Assembly (NCBI GenBank): GCA_036499395.1
Contig: DASYDW010000062.1
Coordinates: forward strand, 1 to 64,000
From: Pirellulales bacterium
GTDB lineage: Bacteria > Planctomycetota > Planctomycetia > Pirellulales > JACPPG01
DNA: 64,000 nucleotides
Reading direction: 5' to 3'
This document shows positions 60,077-64,000 of this stretch, in pieces; position 1 is the first letter of the stretch; every line of letters begins with the position of its first letter. The position numbers and the translations under genes were made by a program. The notes beneath the pieces were generated by a model. That model ran no database searches, was not told the origin of the DNA, and saw only the letters and a program-made list of their open reading frames with translations.

Positions 60077-62038
60077 TTACTCGGGCACGAACTCCTGCAC
60101 GACCGTGACCTCGCGAATCTCTTGGCTATCCGCGTCAAAGCAGCGAATCTTGATCTGGATGCCACGGAGGGGAGCGGAATACGGCGGCGGCGCCTCAAGC
60201 TCGCCGACGTCGTCGACAACACCGTCACCATTGTCGTCCAGACCATTGGTCCCCTGATCCGCGCCATTCACACCGTCTTGATCAATCCCGTCGTTCTCGT
60301 AGTGCCAGGAACCAGTGTCGTAGGTCGATGCGGTGTAAGGATCGGGTGATTGGAGGCCCGACTTTGAATTGCCAGCTTCCGAGAAGGTGGACGTTATAAC
60401 GCTATCCAGTGCCGTCTGTTGCGCGGCAGTTAGCGAGTCACCGATGACTGTGAGGAAGAAGGGGAAACCCGCCCTGTAGTACAGGTCGACATAGGCCCCA
60501 CGAGATGCGATCGCATAGTTGGTGCCGGCGGGGCCAGTTCCCTTCACCCAATCGCGTAGCTGTGCATAGTATCCTGGATCGCCGGGGGAGTAGAGCGACA
60601 CATTTCCCGAGGAATCCGTGACGCTGATCAACGCGGCCTGCGGGTCCCAGACGCGCACGTCGAACGACAAGACGTGAGTCAGGATGACATCCTCTCCGTA
60701 CCGCGAACCGAATGGGCTCGGTGCAGGGTTATCGGGAAAAATATTGAGCAGGTTTCCCGTAAGCGCATCGGCCGTTCCGCCCTGAACCGTACTGCCCAAC
60801 TTCACTGTCCACGTCGGATTAGAATTCGTCCACGCGTCGAATGGTTCATTCTCAAGCGAGGTACTACTCATGCCCTGGCCGCTTGCGTTTCCTAAAACGA
60901 TTTGGCCCGTATTAAGCAACTCAAAGGTGCCTGGAAGGGGGAAATATAGTGACGAGCATTCGCGCAATGTTGGCAATCCAAGGCGCCCCGAAGTGACAAC
61001 CGATCCAGCCAACGGTGAAGTCGGATTTGCAGGAGGAAATTTGCGAAATATGCCATAGCTCGGAGCGCCACCGAACGGAATCGTGTTGTAGAACTGTCCC
61101 CAACCACGAACATGGTGCGGCCACCCGTACGGCGAAGTTCCTGCTACGAGCGGGTAGTGAGCAAAGCGATTCTCGCGTTTCGTCAGGTCCTCGAGCGAAT
61201 TGGCTACGACATAAAAACTGGGTGGTGACGGGCTGAGGTCGAAGGTGCCAATCGCGCCCCCTGCAGCACCTGCAGCGTGCGCAGAAAGATCGGTGATAGC
61301 ATAGAAGTTCGTATTGTAGGCATAAGGTGACCCCATGCCGGTCTGATAAAATTGCCCGGCGACCAGGTTATTCGGTTGCGGCACAACATACTGGCCGTTA
61401 ACGGTCGTTGTCGGGGGCAAATCGGGCCGGACAAGCAACTGCCGTCGATACAAGGTCGTTCCTCGCATGAACCAAGCAACTTCGGCGGCCTGCGATTGCA
61501 GGGATTTAATGTCGTACTGACTTGTGAAAGCGTTCCACTGCGCGCCGCGTCCCTGGAACATTTCCCCTTTGCTGCGCGTCGTGAACATCAGCATATCGTC
61601 CGTGTCACCGACGGTCGTATCCGGGCCTTCACTGGACGCGTTTACGGAGGCTGTTGCCGCTTGCGTCGTGTCGTAGGTCTCGTCGATAACGAACTTCGTA
61701 TTCGGCGGCAGCCGGCCTACGGGGCCTTCGATGATTTCGAAGTAGCCTTCGCCGTTTTCGTCGCGGCGTGGGGGGAGCATTTGCACGGTGACGCCTGCCA
61801 GGTCGAGTTGCAGGCGCTGCTTGACCGAGCGGAGCTGGTCGTTCATTTCCATCGAAGAGTTGTTCTTCGAGACGTTCTCGCCAATCGCGCCAAAGATCGT
61901 GACGACGATCGCCATCAGCATCAGCGTGACCGCCATGGCGACCAGGACTTCGATCAGGGTGAAGGCCGGGCGCGGCGCTGGACGTGATCGAGGTCGGTGG
62001 GGAATCACCGAATTACGAACCGGGCTGGGCCGTTGCAT
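60077..62038 (-). CDS. Large prepilin-type (pseudopilin) protein
   Basis: The N terminus has a type IV prepilin signal: a basic, Pro-rich leader of about 24 residues, then FTLIEVLVAMAVTLMLMAIV, with cleavage expected before Phe and its Glu at position 5. The rest (total 653 residues) is a large, mostly beta, Gly/Asn/Ser-rich domain, far longer than usual GspJ/PulJ (about 200). It resembles the large pseudopilins of planctomycetes in size, from memory. The ATG at 62038 has GGAG upstream. A GTG at 62050 is also in frame. It is likely processed by a prepilin peptidase and exported. Confidence 0.8.
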   Translation of the reverse strand: MQRPSPVRNSVIPHRPRSRPAPRPAFTLIEVLVAMAVTLMLMAIVVTIFGAIGENVSKNNSSMEMNDQLRSVKQRLQLDLAGVTVQMLPPRRDENGEGYFEIIEGPVGRLPPNTKFVIDETYDTTQAATASVNASSEGPDTTVGDTDDMLMFTTRSKGEMFQGRGAQWNAFTSQYDIKSLQSQAAEVAWFMRGTTLYRRQLLVRPDLPPTTTVNGQYVVPQPNNLVAGQFYQTGMGSPYAYNTNFYAITDLSAHAAGAAGGAIGTFDLSPSPPSFYVVANSLEDLTKRENRFAHYPLVAGTSPYGWPHHVRGWGQFYNTIPFGGAPSYGIFRKFPPANPTSPLAGSVVTSGRLGLPTLRECSSLYFPLPGTFELLNTGQIVLGNASGQGMSSTSLENEPFDAWTNSNPTWTVKLGSTVQGGTADALTGNLLNIFPDNPAPSPFGSRYGEDVILTHVLSFDVRVWDPQAALISVTDSSGNVSLYSPGDPGYYAQLRDWVKGTGPAGTNYAIASRGAYVDLYYRAGFPFFLTVIGDSLTAAQQTALDSVITSTFSEAGNSKSGLQSPDPYTASTYDTGSWHYENDGIDQDGVNGADQGTNGLDDNGDGVVDDVGELEAPPPYSAPLRGIQIKIRCFDADSQEIREVTVVQEFVPE

Positions 62039-62244
62039 GCTCTGCTCCACGCGCGTGCGAGCGCTCGATTTGAAACCAATTGCCCGATGGCGGCTGGCCC
62101 GCGCTTACCGTGGGCAGGTCACTCGGAGACCGAAGAGAGCGGCGCTTGCTGACCGCCTTGAGGACGAGTGTTCCGACGTCGACCTACTTCTAGTATTGCA
62201 CTCGGGGGCGCGGCGTGTGTCAAGAGTTCTGCGATTGAGCCGAA

Positions 62245-62269
62245 CTGTAGCCGGGCTCTGCGAGCCCGG
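62245..62269 (+). repeat. CTGTAG hairpin element, copy 4
   Basis: Reads CTGTAG, then a perfect 8-base arm CCGGGCTC, loop TGC, arm GAGCCCGG on the plus strand. It is the best-matched of the four copies, with no obvious upstream gene on the same strand. Confidence 0.6.
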
Positions 62270-62345
62270 GGAGGTTAATTCGGGTGTGGCGATTCTTGGG
62301 CGCGCGCAGTCTTATTGCTGTGAACGATTTGCCCCCCTCATCCTG

Positions 62346-62376
62346 CCCTCTCCTCCGCGGGGAAGAGGGGTTTTTT
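62346..62376 (+). terminator. Terminator-like hairpin with U-tract
   Basis: A CCCTCT/AGAGGG stem with a partly paired inner CC/GG and a TTTTTT tract on the plus strand. No plus-strand gene precedes it nearby, so it may be a dispersed intergenic repeat (a CCCTCTCC...GGAGAGGG-type element) acting as an antisense or transcription barrier. Confidence 0.4.
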
Positions 62377-62485
62377 GATGGAATCTGGCGCGATTTGGTG
62401 TCGCAATGCATTTGCTTGACGCTCTTCGGCCAGCGGGGCATCATGCAGGTTCGCCCCCAAACTGCCTGCCTCGCGGAGGGTTTTC

Positions 62486-64000
62486 ATGCGATTCTCATTC
62501 CGGGCCGTACCGGTCCGTTTCGTCGAATTCTGCCTGGTTCGGTTTCATGGCGGACGACGAGCTGCGGCCGTGGTCCTGATCGGGGGACTCGTTCTGGCTG
62601 GTCTGGCGACAGTAGCCTGGGCCGAAGAAACCTCGGCCGGAATCATCGACACTGCCGAGGCAGCGAAATCCGCCGACGCCGGCAAACCGGCCGACACGGC
62701 GACGCCCGCTGCTCCGACTGTCGAAGAAACCAAGAAAACGGTGACCGAGGCCGCGAAGTCCGTGGGGGCTTTCTTCGGCGCGGCGGCGAAGGGGCAGAGC
62801 AAGGAACTGCTCCCTGGCCATTCCAGCCACGGCGAAGTCTTCGACGAAGGGCCGCGCCAGGGGGCCTACCTGATGGCCGGCACCGGCAAGGTCCATTTGC
62901 CGATCACCAGTTCGGTCGCTGGGGTGCAGGCGCTCTTCGACCAAGGGGTCGGGCAGTTGCACGGCTTCTGGTATTTCGAAGCGGAGCGGACGTTCCGCCA
63001 GATCGTGGCTCTCGATCCGCAGTGCGCCATGGCGTATTGGGGCCTGGCGATGGCGAACGTGAATAACGAGAAGCGCGCCAAGAAACTCATCGAGAAAGCG
63101 GTCGAGCAGAAAGCGCAGGCCAGTCCGCGCGAGCAATTGTGGATCGACGGATTGGCGGCGTTTTACAAGGCGGGAGACAAAGACGACAAGGCGCGGCGCC
63201 GCGAGCTAGTGCGCTCGCTGGAGCAGATCGTGCAGGATCATCCCAACGAGCTCGAAGCCAAGGCCTTCCTGGCGCTGCAAATCTGGCTCAACAGCAGCAA
63301 GGGGCTGCCAATCAGCAGCCATCAGGCGGTCGACGCTTTACTGGACCAGGTATTCGCGGCCGAGCCGTATCATCCGGCGCATCATTACCGGATTCACCTG
63401 TGGGATAAAGAGAAGCCGGTGCGGGCGATCGAATCTGCGGCGCGATGCGGCGAATCGGCCCCCACGATCGCGCACATGTGGCACATGCCAGGTCACATTT
63501 ATTCTGCGCTGCATCGTTATGGTGACGCCGCGTGGCAGCAAGAGGCGTCCGCCCGCGTCGATCATGCGCACATGATCCGCGACCGCATCCTGCCGGATCA
63601 GATTCATAACTACGCTCACAATAACGAGTGGCTGATTCGCGACATGATGCACGTCGGCCGAGTGCGCGAAGCCGTATCACTGGCGAAGAACATGATCGAG
63701 CTCCCGCGCCACCCGGAATACAACGTGCTGTCAAAAACCAGCAGCTCGCAATTCGGCCGGGCGCGGTTGATTGATGTGCTCACGCAATACGAATTATGGG
63801 ACGAGCTTTTGGCTTTGGCCGAGACCTCGTACCTGGAGCCGACCGAGATTCAGACTGAGCAGGTGAAACGCCTGCGGGCAATTGCCACGGCACATTTGGC
63901 CAAGGGGGACACGGCATCAGCGCAAGTCCCTATCTCCGCGCTCGGGGAACTGCTGGCCAAGGTTAATGCTGAACAGCAAACGGCTGGCGAAGACGCCGAG
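62486..64000 (+). CDS. Secreted TPR-like protein, C-terminal end outside the window
   Basis: A frame of 505 codons from ATG 62486 (GGAGGG 6 bases upstream) stays open to the last base, so the product continues past the window. The N terminus is a basic and hydrophobic signal-like stretch (VVLIGGLVLAGLATVAWAEE). It then has a low-complexity Ala/Thr/Pro linker and helical TPR-like repeats (GVQALFDQGVGQLHGFWYFE, ERTFRQIVALDPQCAMAYWG). A conserved-looking HMWHMPGHIY motif and NYAHNNEWLIRDMMHVGR recur in a TPR protein group I recall. A C-terminal domain, possibly redoxin-like, may follow outside the window. Confidence 0.8.
   Translation, partial: MRFSFRAVPVRFVEFCLVRFHGGRRAAAVVLIGGLVLAGLATVAWAEETSAGIIDTAEAAKSADAGKPADTATPAAPTVEETKKTVTEAAKSVGAFFGAAAKGQSKELLPGHSSHGEVFDEGPRQGAYLMAGTGKVHLPITSSVAGVQALFDQGVGQLHGFWYFEAERTFRQIVALDPQCAMAYWGLAMANVNNEKRAKKLIEKAVEQKAQASPREQLWIDGLAAFYKAGDKDDKARRRELVRSLEQIVQDHPNELEAKAFLALQIWLNSSKGLPISSHQAVDALLDQVFAAEPYHPAHHYRIHLWDKEKPVRAIESAARCGESAPTIAHMWHMPGHIYSALHRYGDAAWQQEASARVDHAHMIRDRILPDQIHNYAHNNEWLIRDMMHVGRVREAVSLAKNMIELPRHPEYNVLSKTSSSQFGRARLIDVLTQYELWDELLALAETSYLEPTEIQTEQVKRLRAIATAHLAKGDTASAQVPISALGELLAKVNAEQQTAGEDAE

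Larger units (their letters stand above)
62039..62485. other. Divergent intergenic region
   Basis: About 450 bases between the prepilin-type gene (minus) and the TPR-like gene (plus). It contains the fourth CTGTAG hairpin at 62245 and a terminator-like hairpin at 62346. A 260-codon frame across 62284-63066 overlaps the real gene in another frame and is not credible. Confidence 0.45.

Noticed and set aside
62284..63066. 260-codon plus-strand frame in the divergent spacer and the TPR-like gene
   Set aside because: It overlaps the gene starting at 62486 in another frame, with Arg/Gly-rich shadow composition and no ribosome binding site.

Overview
The window is a GC-rich bacterial chromosome segment that most resembles a member of the Planctomycetota, probably near the Pirellulales. 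This is an inference from protein content, without database searches. The main clues are a sigma-70 factor with an N-terminal helix-turn-helix array, a small conserved-looking protein ending in a [14 protein letters not shown] motif, a large prepilin-type protein, wide spacers inside the ribosomal operons, and Kdo genes implying a lipopolysaccharide outer membrane.

Region 1 (1-9.7 kb) holds mostly minus-strand genes: a BON-domain protein, a CorC/HlyC-type membrane protein, D-3-phosphoglycerate dehydrogenase (serA), a TPR lipoprotein, a small conserved-looking protein, a DUF3891-like protein and a secreted protein of unknown function. Region 2 (9.7-11.5 kb) holds the unusual sigma factor, followed by a hairpin terminator.

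Region 3 (11.8-47.6 kb) is one long co-directional block for the translation and transcription machinery. It begins tRNA-Thr(TGT), tRNA-Tyr, tRNA-Gly(TCC), tRNA-Thr(GGT), tuf, which is the gene order of the E. coli tufB operon. It continues tRNA-Trp, secE, nusG, rplKAJL, rpoB, rpoC, rpsL, rpsG, EF-G, then the S10, spc and alpha operons to rplQ, with secY, adk and map inside. The str segment has no tuf, the spc segment has no rpmD (L30), and infA is missing beside map. The EF-G resembles the ribosome-recycling EF-G2 (GFM2-like) type more than the usual translocase. rpsC and rplP overlap by 62 bases.

Region 4 (47.7-64 kb) is accessory and metabolic. It contains a putative zinc metallopeptidase, a lipoprotein, a class II fructose-bisphosphate aldolase, and the envelope cluster kdsD, kdsC and a 1060-residue membrane-anchored protein that I read as a giant LptC/LptA (OstA)-like candidate. 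These are followed by an esterase-like protein, hpt, a 35-codon mini-ORF coupled to a GT4 glycosyltransferase, a glycoside-hydrolase-2-like protein, a very large prepilin-type protein, and a TPR-like secreted protein that runs off the window end.

Four copies of a short hairpin element (CTGTAG followed by two 8-9 base arms around a 3-base loop) lie between genes. No rRNA, CRISPR array, insertion sequence or prophage was seen.
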